Positions 27,152 through 36,009 are shown, counted from the stretch's first letter. The stretch is 64,000 bases of DNA from Nocardia cyriacigeorgica (GCF_010868145.1 NZ_JAAGUY010000014.1:75024-139023), one strand, 5' to 3'. Program-made: numbers and translations. The notes: generated by a model not told the origin, from the letters alone.

Positions 27152-28357
27152 CTACGGCGTTAGCCGGCGGCCCTTCCAGGCAAGCGTCCTGTGCCGTCGG
27201 GCGCGGCGCGACCTCGCCCACAGATAGAGGTAGGCCGCGACCGACAGCGGATGCGCCAGCGACGCGACCACGTCGTCGCCGCGCGGCGCCCCGCCGGTTT
27301 CCAGGCAGCGGGTCAGCACGCGGCCCGTCACTGCCGCCGTATAGCCGACCAGACCGATCCGGCGGATATCACCACGCCCGGCGACGGCGGCCAGTGGCGG
27401 CAGCCAATAGGCCAGGGCGGCAACGGCTCCCACTGCGAGACCGCCCGCCGCCGACCCGCCGTACGCGGACCAGAGCCACCGCGTGTAGCCGGCCTCGAGC
27501 TCGGCGGCGTCGCGGTACATGCGGGTGCTCGCCAGTCGTCCTGACGCGACCACGGCGGTGCGCATGCCGTATCGGCGCAATGTCCGGGCGATATCGAGAT
27601 CTTCGGTGACACTGCCCGCCACCGCCGCATGACCGCCGATGGCCCGGTAGGACCGGGCGTCGAAGACCAGGAACTGCCCGCACGCCACCGCCATCGACGG
27701 CCGAGTTCCCCGGTCGGCCACCGACACCGGCAGCGTGGTGGCCCACGACCAGCACAGCAGCGGCTGGACCAAGCGTTCGGCGGATGAGACCGCGCGCTGC
27801 CGCGGCCACGGCGACACCAAAGCCATCTGACGCGCCCGCAGCTCGGTCACCGCCGCCGCGATCGCGGTGGGCGCCAGTCGCACATCGGCGTCGACGAATA
27901 CCAGCACCTCAGCGTCCGCTGCTGCGGCAAGCCGGTCACATGTGGCCGCCTTACCGGTCCATCCCGGTGCGGGTTCGTCATGGCAGCGCAGCACCGTGAA
28001 CCGCGGGTCGCCATCGGTCGCGTGCAGTGCGGCTTCGTAGGTTCCGTCGGTTGACCCATCGTCCAGAATCAACACTCGCAGACCCGGAACCCCCGTCTGC
28101 GCACGCAGATCCGCGATCAACTCCGGTAGCCGCTGCGCCTCATCGCGCGCCGGAACACAGACGGCGACCACCTCGTCGACCACTGTGCCGGGAACCAGCC
28201 GCCGAACGGTCACCAGATTCCACACCGCGACAGCGCATCCCGCGGCTGCGATCGCCGTGCCCGCCCGAATAGCGGTATCGGCCGCCGACCTCCACCGTCT
28301 CGGATCGCGCGGTGCCCAAGGCCCGGCGTCAGCGGATCGGCGCCGCATCACGGCCAC
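27152..28357 (-). CDS. Membrane-bound family 2 glycosyltransferase, CruG/CrtQ-like
   Basis: 401 residues. An N-terminal helix (about 28-48) anchors a GT2 (GT-A) domain with VCVPARDEA, LDDGSTDGT and the metal-binding DAD in VFVDADVR, then TEDLDIARTLRRYG, the acceptor-side motif. Two or three further helices follow in the C-terminal third. This layout is typical of carotenoid and hopanoid glycosyltransferases such as CruG and CrtQ. With cruF and carotenoid genes nearby, it probably glycosylates a hydroxylated carotenoid (inference). It is followed on the same strand by no further gene and precedes a convergent gene by 88 bp. Another lipid acceptor remains possible. Confidence 0.7.
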   Translation of the reverse strand: MAVMRRRSADAGPWAPRDPRRWRSAADTAIRAGTAIAAAGCAVAVWNLVTVRRLVPGTVVDEVVAVCVPARDEAQRLPELIADLRAQTGVPGLRVLILDDGSTDGTYEAALHATDGDPRFTVLRCHDEPAPGWTGKAATCDRLAAAADAEVLVFVDADVRLAPTAIAAAVTELRARQMALVSPWPRQRAVSSAERLVQPLLCWSWATTLPVSVADRGTRPSMAVACGQFLVFDARSYRAIGGHAAVAGSVTEDLDIARTLRRYGMRTAVVASGRLASTRMYRDAAELEAGYTRWLWSAYGGSAAGGLAVGAVAALAYWLPPLAAVAGRGDIRRIGLVGYTAAVTGRVLTRCLETGGAPRGDDVVASLAHPLSVAAYLYLWARSRRARRHRTLAWKGRRLTP

Positions 28358-28394
28358 CGCGTTCGGCCCGCCGCCGCGCTCGCGGCACCAGAGA

Positions 28395-29177
28395 TCACCT
28401 CACCTTGCTGCGTACTTCGCGCCACCAACGCGCGATATCGAAGCTGGGAGCCGGCGCGTTCGGCGGGGCCGGGTTGCGGTTGACGTAGGCGAGGGCCGCG
28501 ACGACGGCGGCGACGGCGAGGGTGATGCCGCCGACGATCCCTGCCCAGCCCGCGAAGGATCGGGTGTTGGGGTCGGCGTAACTGACCTCGGCGCGCATAT
28601 TCGTCACATCGCCGGGCGGCAGCTTCCACGACACCACCGAATCACCCTCGCGGGTGCCGTTGGTCTTGGCGATCCTGGCCGGGAACGCGATGCTGAACTG
28701 CACGTCCGAGCCGTGCGGTGGCACCGATTTCAGATCCACCCGGCCGTTGAGGCTGACCAGGTCGCCGGTGCGCTGGAACTGCAACTGGAACATGCCCTGG
28801 GTCTGTTCGGACAGCTGGCCGAGCTGCTGCACCTCACCGAAAGACAGATCGTCGAAGAACACCTGGCTGCCGACGTAGCCGTCCTGGGTGTAGGGCTCGA
28901 CCCGCATCTTCGTGGCAAGCGTTTCCGGTGCCTTCAGCTGCGGGCCCTTGTCCTCGGGGTTGGCCGGGATCACCGCGGCAACGATGCGTCCGGACACTCG
29001 GTCGTTGGACGACACACCCATCGATGCCTGCACCCGCAGGCATCCGGCCAGCACCGGCACCAGCAGGGCCGCCAGCAGCACGGCCGCCGTCACCCGGATC
29101 CCGGGGCGGGGTGAACGTGGCGCGGTGACCGGAGTGTCGGGCATCGTGGTGTCGGGACTCGGCTGCACGGGTGACAT
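28395..29177 (-). CDS. lppM: LppM-like lipoprotein
   Basis: 260 residues. A long basic/Pro-rich lead is followed by a hydrophobic segment and lipobox LAGC (Cys46), giving a lipid-anchored protein. The extracytoplasmic domain (about 47-205) precedes a C-terminal transmembrane helix (about 213-233) and a short cytoplasmic tail, a layout shared with LppM (Rv2171), implicated in blocking phagosome maturation in M. tuberculosis. The start could be the ATG 11 codons later. It lies 37 bp upstream of the glycosyltransferase gene and may be co-transcribed with it. Confidence 0.78.
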   Translation of the reverse strand: MSPVQPSPDTTMPDTPVTAPRSPRPGIRVTAAVLLAALLVPVLAGCLRVQASMGVSSNDRVSGRIVAAVIPANPEDKGPQLKAPETLATKMRVEPYTQDGYVGSQVFFDDLSFGEVQQLGQLSEQTQGMFQLQFQRTGDLVSLNGRVDLKSVPPHGSDVQFSIAFPARIAKTNGTREGDSVVSWKLPPGDVTNMRAEVSYADPNTRSFAGWAGIVGGITLAVAAVVAALAYVNRNPAPPNAPAPSFDIARWWREVRSKVR

Positions 29178-29246
29178 CGTGCCAGGCGCGTGGTCCGCGA
29201 TGCACGCGACACCGCGGATCGGCGCCGTAGTCGCTGGTCGGGCCGG

Positions 29247-30440
29247 CTACCGGCGCGACGCCACCGCGTCATCGTGGCGGCGATGGGCCCGTCGCAGCAG
29301 ATCCATCAGCTCGTCCTCCTGCCGGATCCGGCGGCGATACTTCTCCGGCAGCGCCCGCAGCCGCTGTTCCTCGCTGCGCAACAGCCCGAAGACGCGGTCA
29401 CGTTCGGCCTGGTCGGTGGTGTAGCCGAGGTCGAGATATTCGGTGGCGTGCCTGCGTGCGTTGGCCACGGCCTGCTGGGCGCGTCCGCGCGCGCTGACCA
29501 CCGAGGCGACGACGGTGATGACGAGAACACCGAGAATCACCAGTAGCGAGGCGCCCGTGCTGATCTCGACGACGTGCACCGGGTCGCCGTTGTTGATGAA
29601 CGGCAGATTGTTCTCGTGCAGCGCATGCAGGATCAATTTGACGCCGATGAAGCCGAGGATGACCGCCAGCCCGAACGACAGGTAGATGAGACGGTCGAGC
29701 AGCCCGTCGATCAGGAAGTACAGCTGCCGCAACCCCATCAGGGAGAACGCTGTCACGGTGAACACCACGTAGACGTTCTGAGTGAGGCCGAAGATGGCGG
29801 GGATGGAGTCGAGCGCGAACATGACATCGGTGCCGCCGATCGCCACCATCACCAGCAGCATCGGGGTCAGCATGTGCTTGCCGTCGCGCACCGTGAACAG
29901 TTTGTCGCCGTCGTAGTCGGGGGTGGTCCGGAACCACGCCTTCGCCACCCGGATCACGATATTGTCCGCCGAGCGGCCCTCGGTTTCGGCCGGCGCGAGC
30001 ATATTGCCCGCGGTCACCAGCAATAGGACGCCGAAGATATAGAAAACCCAGGCGAAAGCATTGATCAGGGTGGCGCCGAGAAAAATGAATCCGGTCCGCG
30101 CCAGCAGCGAGAATACGATCCCGACCAGCAGCACCTTCTGCTGATACTCCCGCGGCACCCGGAAACTGCCGATGATGACGAGGAATACGAACAGGTTGTC
30201 CACCGACAACGCCTTCTCGGTGACATAGCCGGCGAAATACTCGGTGCCCATCTGCACTCCGCCGAAAATCAGGACCCCCAGTCCGAACAGCACCGCGATC
30301 CCCACATACAGCGCGGACCAGATCGCCGCTTCGCGCAGTGTGGGGGTATGTGACCGGCGCACATGGAAGAAATAGTCGAACAGCAGCAGTGCGATGATGA
30401 CGGCGACGGTGGGGATCCATACCGCGGTGGATACCTGCAT
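29247..30440 (-). CDS. TerC-family integral membrane protein
   Basis: 397 residues with about nine membrane helices. TerC signatures are clear: ALSVDNLFVFLVIIGSF and GGTDVMFALDSIPAI, with acidic residues buried in helices. A basic coiled cytoplasmic tail (about 325-397) follows. Family members (TerC, Alx, MeeY) are linked to tellurite resistance and manganese export, including metalation of exported proteins. A GGAGGGAAG ribosome binding site directly precedes the ATG. I looked for a yybP-ykoY Mn riboswitch in the 172 bp upstream and did not see one. Confidence 0.88.
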   Translation of the reverse strand: MQVSTAVWIPTVAVIIALLLFDYFFHVRRSHTPTLREAAIWSALYVGIAVLFGLGVLIFGGVQMGTEYFAGYVTEKALSVDNLFVFLVIIGSFRVPREYQQKVLLVGIVFSLLARTGFIFLGATLINAFAWVFYIFGVLLLVTAGNMLAPAETEGRSADNIVIRVAKAWFRTTPDYDGDKLFTVRDGKHMLTPMLLVMVAIGGTDVMFALDSIPAIFGLTQNVYVVFTVTAFSLMGLRQLYFLIDGLLDRLIYLSFGLAVILGFIGVKLILHALHENNLPFINNGDPVHVVEISTGASLLVILGVLVITVVASVVSARGRAQQAVANARRHATEYLDLGYTTDQAERDRVFGLLRSEEQRLRALPEKYRRRIRQEDELMDLLRRAHRRHDDAVASRR

Positions 30441-30612
30441 CTTCCCTCCGGATCGTTGACGACGAAGCCGATCGGGCGTCGGGGCTGCGCGTGTCCGTCA
30501 CGATCGGCCCGCGCGATACCGCGTCCGGGCCTGTCCGTTCATACAGCCGACGAGTCCGAACCTACTCGATCCGTGCCCCGACGTGGGCGAACCCGACCGG
30601 AACTGCTCGACC

Positions 30613-31488
30613 TCACCCGGCGTTCGAGCGCGCCCCCTTGCCCCCGTGAACCAGCCGCACCAGCAGCGGAACGCCGAGCAGCGCCATACCCGTCGCGCCG
30701 TACAAGGCCGAGGCGGGCAGATCCAGAAACACCGCATGGGCCAGCGCTGACCCGAGCCAGGTCCACAGAAATACGGCGACAGGCACGGCGACACCACCAT
30801 GTCGCGGTGGCGCCGTCCGCTCCCATCCGGTGAGCAACACCGCCATCACCAGCGCGACGATCAGCCAGCCCAGATAGTTGGTGAGCGGAATATGCTCGAC
30901 GCCCGGCAGCCCCGCATCGGTGACGCACCACTGCCATTGACCATCGGCGACCATCTGCGGGTCGAGGAACAGATCCCAGCCGACCGCACCGATAGCCATC
31001 AGTGCCGTTCGTACCAATGCCCGTTCGGTCAGCAGGCCGGCCACCACCCAGATCGGATAGATCCCACCGGTCCATGCCAGCGGCACCACCAGCGGCACCG
31101 CGGCGACCGCGAGTCCGAGTCGATCGGTCGCGTACTCGTAGCAGCCGAACGGCATTCCGGTGGCGGTGCCGATGATCTCGGCGAGCAGACCGAGCCCGGA
31201 AACGATCACAAGGAAGCCGAGCGCATAGCGCGGGCCCCGGGTGTAGGCGGCGTGCGCAAGGGCGGTGGCGGCGGACAACAGCACCACCGCCACCGTCACC
31301 CGATCCCTGGCGGCGCCGCTGGTCAGCGGATACGCGATCTGGGTGAGCAGCCATAACGCGGCGAGCACACCGGGTAGCAGCGCAGCGAATCCGGCCTGGC
31401 GGATCTGCTGGAATGTGCGCGAAGCAACGCCCCACCCGGCTGCGCCTTCAGACTTGGCCGGGCGACGATCCGGTGCACCGGCATTCAT
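30613..31488 (-). CDS. cruF: CruF-like carotenoid 1,2-hydratase family membrane protein
   Basis: 291 residues, about seven or eight helices, of the CruF/carotenoid biosynthesis (DUF422) family. Segments such as GYPFGCYEY-like MPFGCYEYATDRLG, PLAWTGGIYP, WDLFLDPQMV and IPLTNYLGW are characteristic. CruF adds water across the terminal double bond of acyclic psi ends, creating a 1-hydroxy group. The ATG overlaps the stop of the upstream oxidoreductase gene (ATGA), so the pair is translationally coupled. Substrate is inferred from the neighbouring carotenoid genes. Confidence 0.8.
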   Translation of the reverse strand: MNAGAPDRRPAKSEGAAGWGVASRTFQQIRQAGFAALLPGVLAALWLLTQIAYPLTSGAARDRVTVAVVLLSAATALAHAAYTRGPRYALGFLVIVSGLGLLAEIIGTATGMPFGCYEYATDRLGLAVAAVPLVVPLAWTGGIYPIWVVAGLLTERALVRTALMAIGAVGWDLFLDPQMVADGQWQWCVTDAGLPGVEHIPLTNYLGWLIVALVMAVLLTGWERTAPPRHGGVAVPVAVFLWTWLGSALAHAVFLDLPASALYGATGMALLGVPLLVRLVHGGKGARSNAG

Positions 31489-33047
31489 CGCCCGCGCAGC
31501 CGCGCGAACCGACCACGGTCGCGCAGCACCAGACGTGCGGCGGTGCGGCCGCTGGCGCCGGAGACACCGCCGCCGGGATGCGTCGACGCCCCCGTCAGAT
31601 ATAGCCCCGGTGCGCCGGGCACCCGCTGACCCGACAGCTCGGGCAGCGGCCGCCACAGCATCATCTGGTCCAGCGACATCTCCACATGCATGACATTGCC
31701 GCCGAGCAGCCCGAGCTCCTGCTCCAGATCGGCCGGAGTCTGCACGAACCGGCGCAGCACCGACGCCGCGAAGCCGGGTGCGTAGGAATCGACTTCACCG
31801 ATGATCCGGTCGGCCTCCGCGTCCGCGTGTGCGGCCCAGTCGCTGCCGTCGGCCAGCCGATAGGGATGCCATTGCGACCACAGCGACAGCTGATGCTCGC
31901 CCGGCGCGGCAATGCTCGGATCGACGGCGCTGAAACTCATCGCCAGCACCACCGGCCGCGGCGGCAGCTCTCCGGCCAGCGCGGCGCCGTGCGCGGCACG
32001 CAGCTGCCTGCGCTCGGAGACCAGGAATTGCAGCCCGTGCGCGGATTCGGCCGCTGCACTGCCGGGATAGGTCGGCAGCGCGTTCGTTGCGGCCCGCACC
32101 ACCATTCCGATACCCGGCCCCACTCGGATCCGCCTGCGCCAGTCGTCGAGCGTGGCGGCATCGAAACCGCCCGTGCCGAGCAGATCCAGCGTGGTCAGGA
32201 TGTGGGTCCCCGCGACGACGGTACGCGCGGCGAGTTCACGCCCGGACGCGGTGCGAACCCGCCAGCCGTCACCATCGCGGCGCAGCGTGGTCACGGCGTC
32301 GCCGGCGCTCACCACACCACCATCGGAACGCAGTCGCGCCACCAGCGCCGTGGTCAACGCCCCGCTACCACCGACGGCCCGGCCCGGCGGCAATGTGTGC
32401 ATGAGCGCCGCGAACCCCACCATCGGCGCGGTGCCCGGTTCCGACATCGGTGGACCGGACTGTGCGCCGAACCATGCCAGCGATGCCTTGAGTCGCTCGT
32501 CGTCGAACAGGCTGTCCAGCAGCGCGTCACCGGATTGCAGGAATTCGTGGGAGAGCGCGCTGCCGCCCGCACTAGCGTCCAGACCCCAGAACGAGCGCAG
32601 CAGATGCCCCGGTGTCGGGCCGCCGCCGAAAGCGCGCATCACCCGCGCGCTGCGCGGGCCCCACTCCCGCACGAAACGTCGGTAGGCATCGGCATCATGC
32701 TCACCACAGGCCGCGGCGACCGACCCGCAGGTGCGATCCAGATCGCGACGGAAGACGATCGGCGCCGCGCCGTCCGGGCCCGCGGGGGTGAAACCCCATG
32801 GATCGCAGTCGATATAGCGCAGGCCGAAGCGCGCCAGCTCCAGCTCCTCGACGATCCCGGTATGCCGGATCATGATGTGCGCAGAAGAACCACGATCGAC
32901 CAGGTGCCCGGGAAAGCGCTGCACGGTCGACACCGCACCGCCGAGCACCTCGTCGCGTTCGAGTACCTCTACCCGTTGCCCGGCTCGCGCCAGATAGCAG
33001 GCCGCGACCAGCGCGTTGTGGCCGGAACCGACGACAACGACCGTCAT
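31485..33047 (-). CDS. CrtO/CrtI-superfamily carotenoid oxidoreductase
   Basis: 520 residues. An N-terminal FAD fold (VVVGSGHNALVAACYLARAG, VLERDEVLGG) and C-terminal LYLTGASTHPGGGVSGASG place it in the CrtI/CrtO superfamily; the GHNALVAA variant is closer to CrtO-type ketolases and PYROXD2-like proteins than to classical CrtI. It may introduce keto groups or extra double bonds into carotenoids. The start is the ATG at 33047, at the dinucleotide fold. It begins 7 bp after the GNAT gene stops and overlaps cruF by four bases, giving a GNAT-oxidoreductase-cruF operon. Confidence 0.75.
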   Translation of the reverse strand: MTVVVVGSGHNALVAACYLARAGQRVEVLERDEVLGGAVSTVQRFPGHLVDRGSSAHIMIRHTGIVEELELARFGLRYIDCDPWGFTPAGPDGAAPIVFRRDLDRTCGSVAAACGEHDADAYRRFVREWGPRSARVMRAFGGGPTPGHLLRSFWGLDASAGGSALSHEFLQSGDALLDSLFDDERLKASLAWFGAQSGPPMSEPGTAPMVGFAALMHTLPPGRAVGGSGALTTALVARLRSDGGVVSAGDAVTTLRRDGDGWRVRTASGRELAARTVVAGTHILTTLDLLGTGGFDAATLDDWRRRIRVGPGIGMVVRAATNALPTYPGSAAAESAHGLQFLVSERRQLRAAHGAALAGELPPRPVVLAMSFSAVDPSIAAPGEHQLSLWSQWHPYRLADGSDWAAHADAEADRIIGEVDSYAPGFAASVLRRFVQTPADLEQELGLLGGNVMHVEMSLDQMMLWRPLPELSGQRVPGAPGLYLTGASTHPGGGVSGASGRTAARLVLRDRGRFARLRGR

Positions 33048-33054
33048 CGCGACC

Positions 33055-33666
33055 TCACAGCGGCAGCCGCCTGCCGAGGATCGCGAATTCCCTGTTATCG
33101 CCTGCGAAGACGAAATGCCTGACCACATCGCCGAACCCGGCCCTGCGATACAGCCGCCAGGCCCGGTTGTCCTCGGCGTCGACCTCCGGGGTCGACAGCA
33201 GTACGGCCCGTTCGGTCCGCTCGCCCACCAGACGGGTCAGCAGCGTCGAACCGATGCCGCGGCCCTGCGCCGCCGGATGGACGTGCAGTTCGGTGAGCTC
33301 GAAATAGTCCGCGAGCAGCTCGCGCGCCGAATGTTCCGGCCAGCCCGAGCGGCGCATACCCGTATACACCTGCTGCTGCCACCACTGATGCGGCGCGCCG
33401 CGATATCCGTAGCCGATCGCCACGAGCGGTGCGGTGCGCACGTCGAAGTATCCGGAGTCGTCCGGGATCAGCGCGGCGACGGCCTGCCAGCCCGGACGCG
33501 TGGTGTGCTCGGTCCACATCGGCGCGCGATGGTGTTCGGTGCCGCGCGGATAATCCATCGCCGCGACGTATACCGCGAGCGCGTCGTGCAACCGGGCGCG
33601 CAGTGCCGTGACCGAGAGGTCGACGACGACTGGGGCGGGGGTGTGATGTGGCTTGACGGCGGTCAT
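33055..33666 (-). CDS. GNAT-family N-acetyltransferase (Rv2170-like)
   Basis: 203 residues. The acetyl-CoA-binding motif A is TELHVHPAAQGRGIGSTLL, with a downstream NRAWRLYRRAGF segment. It corresponds in position to Rv2170, reported to acetylate isocitrate dehydrogenase and to modify other targets in M. tuberculosis. Its substrate here is unknown. It heads the operon with the carotenoid oxidoreductase and cruF genes. An AT-richer stretch at about 33720-33760 between it and the divergent HEPN gene is the likely shared promoter region. Confidence 0.82.
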   Translation of the reverse strand: MTAVKPHHTPAPVVVDLSVTALRARLHDALAVYVAAMDYPRGTEHHRAPMWTEHTTRPGWQAVAALIPDDSGYFDVRTAPLVAIGYGYRGAPHQWWQQQVYTGMRRSGWPEHSARELLADYFELTELHVHPAAQGRGIGSTLLTRLVGERTERAVLLSTPEVDAEDNRAWRLYRRAGFGDVVRHFVFAGDNREFAILGRRLPL

Positions 33667-33836
33667 GGCTCTCGTGTGGGGGAACGCTGTGCGCGCGTGC
33701 GGACAACTTGTCGGTGGTCGACTCTATATTCACACTCAATTCAAACGTTCGAATACCTGTTCGGTTCGTGCGGTGCCGACCGTCCGGTCGGCCATCGGTC
33801 TCGGGCCGGGGTGTGCGACTGGCGGAGGGACGGCTG

Positions 33837-34292
33837 ATGTCTGGTCGAAACGTTCATCCGGGCCGGCCCGGGCGTGCGGGCATGTTGCTGCGGCGCGCCG
33901 ACGGGCTGTTGATGGAAGCGGCGGGGGAGCACGATCCGCGGGAACGATTCCGCACCGCCTACCTGGCCGCCTTGCGTGGGGCCGGTGCGGTCCTCGCGGC
34001 CACCGGAGCCGATGCCGCGCCGCGGGCGCGCTCACGTAATGCGTGGGTGATGTTGCAGCGCGCCGCTCCGGAGTTCGTGATGTGGGCCGACTACTTCAGC
34101 TCTCATTCCGAGACGCGGGCGGCGCTGGAGGCGGGTCTGCCGCGCGAGATAGGACACACCCAGGCCGACGAGTTCTACTCGCGAGTGGGTGCGTTCCTGC
34201 ACGATGTGGAGGATTTGATCGCGCCGGAGGCCCGATTGCGTGGTCCGGCGGAGCCGGAGTTGCGGATCGGCCCGCGAGTTATCGGCGAGTAG
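33837..34292 (+). CDS. SAV_6107-like HEPN-domain protein
   Basis: 151 residues, mostly helical, of the SAV_6107 HEPN type, with RADGLLMEAAGEHDPRERF, AYLAALRGAGAVLA and an aromatic region MWADYFSS. HEPN proteins are often RNases or nucleotide-binding helpers, but this protein does not show a clear RX4-6H catalytic motif, so activity is unclear. The ATG has GGCGGAGGGA upstream. It is monocistronic: a terminator hairpin follows. Confidence 0.72.
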   Translation: MSGRNVHPGRPGRAGMLLRRADGLLMEAAGEHDPRERFRTAYLAALRGAGAVLAATGADAAPRARSRNAWVMLQRAAPEFVMWADYFSSHSETRAALEAGLPREIGHTQADEFYSRVGAFLHDVEDLIAPEARLRGPAEPELRIGPRVIGE

Positions 34293-34326
34293 GTGGTACG
34301 GCCTTCATCGAACTCGTATCATTGGT

Positions 34327-34357
34327 GACAGATAGCCGCCAAGGTCGGCTATCTGTC
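34327..34357 (+). terminator. Terminator hairpin after the HEPN gene
   Basis: GACAGATAGCCG pairs perfectly with CGGCTATCTGTC around a 7-nt loop, a 12-bp stem 35 bp past the HEPN stop. Confidence 0.8.
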
Positions 34358-34403
34358 GCCTACCCGGAGGCGACAGCCACGTCCTAGTGCCGGGGGAGGT
34401 ACC

Positions 34404-34835
34404 GTGCCACTCTCCGAGCACGAGCAGCGCATGCTCGAACAGATCGAGAGCGCTCTCTATGCTGAGGATCCGAAGTTCGCCTCGTCCGTCCGCGGCGGAC
34501 GCCTTCGTACGACCTCGAGTAGACGCAGACTCCAGGCCGCCGCTTTGTTCGTCCTCGGCCTGTTCCTACTCGTCGCCGGCATCGCCGCGCCAGTGAAGCC
34601 CGGCGGCTTCCCGATCATCAGCCTGATCGGATTCATCGTCATGTTCGGCGCCGGAGTGCTCCTGCTGCTCGGCGGCTCCAAGAAGGCCGGCGGCAGCAGC
34701 GACCGCGGCGGCGATGCGCCGTCGAGTGGTCCGTCCGGCGGCAGCACTTCCGGTGGGCGTGGGCGCCAGCGCCGATCCGGCGGCTTCTCCGAGCGTATGG
34801 AAGATCGCTTCCGTAGAAGGTTCGAACAAGAGTAG
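34404..34835 (+). CDS. DUF3040 membrane protein (Rv2169c-like)
   Basis: 143 residues. The N-terminus MPLSEHEQRMLEQIESALYAEDPKFA is the DUF3040 signature, followed by two helices (about 45-65 and 70-90) and a Gly/Ser/Arg-rich cytoplasmic tail. Function is unknown, but the gene is regularly found next to mraZ in actinobacteria. The GTG start has GGGGGAGG four bases upstream. A long hairpin directly downstream separates it from the dcw cluster. Confidence 0.85.
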   Translation: MPLSEHEQRMLEQIESALYAEDPKFASSVRGGRLRTTSSRRRLQAAALFVLGLFLLVAGIAAPVKPGGFPIISLIGFIVMFGAGVLLLLGGSKKAGGSSDRGGDAPSSGPSGGSTSGGRGRQRRSGGFSERMEDRFRRRFEQE

Positions 34836-34856
34836 CTACCCGGTCGCCCGAGGTTT

Positions 34857-34906
34857 GACGAACGGCGGTGCGGCATCGGATTTCCGGTGCCGCACCGCCG
34901 TTCGTC
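34857..34906. terminator. Very stable terminator hairpin upstream of the dcw cluster
   Basis: GACGAACGGCGGTGCGGCA pairs perfectly with TGCCGCACCGCCGTTCGTC, a 19-bp stem extended by an inner CGG/CCG around ATTT. It is 22 bp past the DUF3040 stop. The remaining part of the 472-bp gap to mraZ holds the MraZ-type boxes described next. Confidence 0.85.
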
Positions 34907-34981
34907 TGTCTGTCCATACCCCTTGCCGCTGACGGCGTGTCGTCCCGACCGGTCGGCACGGGCAACGGTGGTGCGCTGAAC

Positions 34982-35019
34982 CCCCACATCGCCCCACGGC
35001 GGTGCCCCACCTTCCCCCA
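34982..35019 (-). promoter_or_regulatory. Four inverted TGGGG boxes, candidate distal MraZ site
   Basis: On the minus strand four TGGGG words occur at 35015-35019, 35005-35009, 34992-34996 and 34982-34986, with spacers of 5, 8 and 5 bases. The 5-base spacing matches the proximal MraZ-type boxes, but the orientation is opposite. It lies about 290 bp before mraZ. Confidence 0.45.
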
Positions 35020-35194
35020 CCGGTCGACGCGATAGGCCACACCAGGGCGTTTGCTGGTTGTTGTCGGGCACCGTGTCTTCTGACGCGCGCGGGGAGGTGG
35101 GACACCCGAAAAGTTCTTCCACACAGTGATAGCTGGGATGACCTGCGGAATCGCCGAAGCGGGGAGCCAGATCACCCCGTGTTTCGATTGAAAG

Positions 35195-35219
35195 TGGGGG
35201 AAAGTGGGGTAATGTGGAG
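35195..35219 (+). promoter_or_regulatory. MraZ-binding repeats upstream of mraZ
   Basis: TGGGG-n5-TGGGG-n5-TGGAG, each preceded by AAAG or AATG, matches the direct TGGGN repeats that MraZ binds at its own promoter in E. coli and the AAAGTGG-type repeats in Mollicutes. It is about 90 bp before the mraZ start and should mediate autoregulation of the cluster. Confidence 0.75.
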
Positions 35220-35307
35220 CGCGCACTACAGGAGAGACCGTAAGGCGCTCGGCTGGAGCGAGTTCCGGCCATGCGTGTTCGAGGTGGTCCGGTAGGGAGG
35301 TATCGAG

Positions 35308-35739
35308 ATGTTTCTCGGTACCTACACACCTCGATTGGACGACAAAGGGCGACTCACGTTGCCTGCAAAGTTTCGAGACGATCTGGCGGGAGGGTTGATG
35401 GTCACGAAGGGTCAGGACCACAGCCTTGCCGTGTATCCCAAAGAAGAGTTCACCGCGCTCGCGCGGCGGGCCGCGGCGGCGTCTCGAAGCAATCCGCAGG
35501 CACGAGCGTTCGTCCGGGCTCTCGCGGCAGGCACGGACGAACAACGTCCGGACGCTCAGGGCCGGATCGTGCTGTCGGTAGACCATCGTCGCTACGCCAA
35601 CCTGTCACGGGACTGTGTGGTGATCGGCTCGGTCGATTTCCTCGAAATATGGGACAAGCAGGCGTGGGAGTCCTACCTCGCCGAACACGAGGAGGACTAC
35701 GCACAAGCGAGAGACGAGTCGCTGGGCGGGATCTTCTAG
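35308..35739 (+). CDS. mraZ: Transcriptional regulator MraZ
   Basis: 143 residues with two SpoVT/AbrB-like halves: [26 protein letters not shown] and the second repeat [18 protein letters not shown], each with the DxKGR/DxQGR signature. MraZ forms a ring and binds TGGGN repeats to control the division/cell-wall cluster. AGGGAGG lies seven bases before the ATG. It is separated from rsmH by 270 bp, longer than in many bacteria, so rsmH may have its own promoter. Three TGGGN boxes lie just upstream. Confidence 0.97.
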   Translation: MFLGTYTPRLDDKGRLTLPAKFRDDLAGGLMVTKGQDHSLAVYPKEEFTALARRAAAASRSNPQARAFVRALAAGTDEQRPDAQGRIVLSVDHRRYANLSRDCVVIGSVDFLEIWDKQAWESYLAEHEEDYAQARDESLGGIF

Positions 35740-35927
35740 CCCCGAACGAGTGCCACGCGGCCTCTGCCCGGATGTGGACCCTGACGTACTTCCCCGACGC
35801 CAGGTGCCGCTTCGGTCAGAGACCACGGGGCATTCGTCACCGATACCCGGTCCGAGTCCCGCAGCGTTCGCTGCCGACAGCAATCACCGCAGAGCAATCA
35901 CTCAACACAGCACTACCCATCTACCCG

Positions 35928-35948
35928 CAGTGTTCGCCGAAAACACTG
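35928..35948. promoter_or_regulatory. Inverted repeat in the mraZ-rsmH gap
   Basis: CAGTGTT-n7-AACACTG is a perfect 7-bp dyad about 60 bp before rsmH. It may be a regulatory site or a weak attenuator. The rest of the 270-bp gap (35740-36009) shows no gene; the long open frame through it on the plus strand has no start signals. Confidence 0.35.
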
Positions 35949-36009
35949 TGGAACAAGGCGACCCGATATCGGTGCGTTGACGAAGCGAGGCAAGATCCGG
36001 GAGGTCGAG

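Noticed and set aside
30441-30612. yybP-ykoY manganese riboswitch upstream of the TerC-family gene
   Set aside because: Often associated with this family, but no matching conserved loops in the 172-bp leader.
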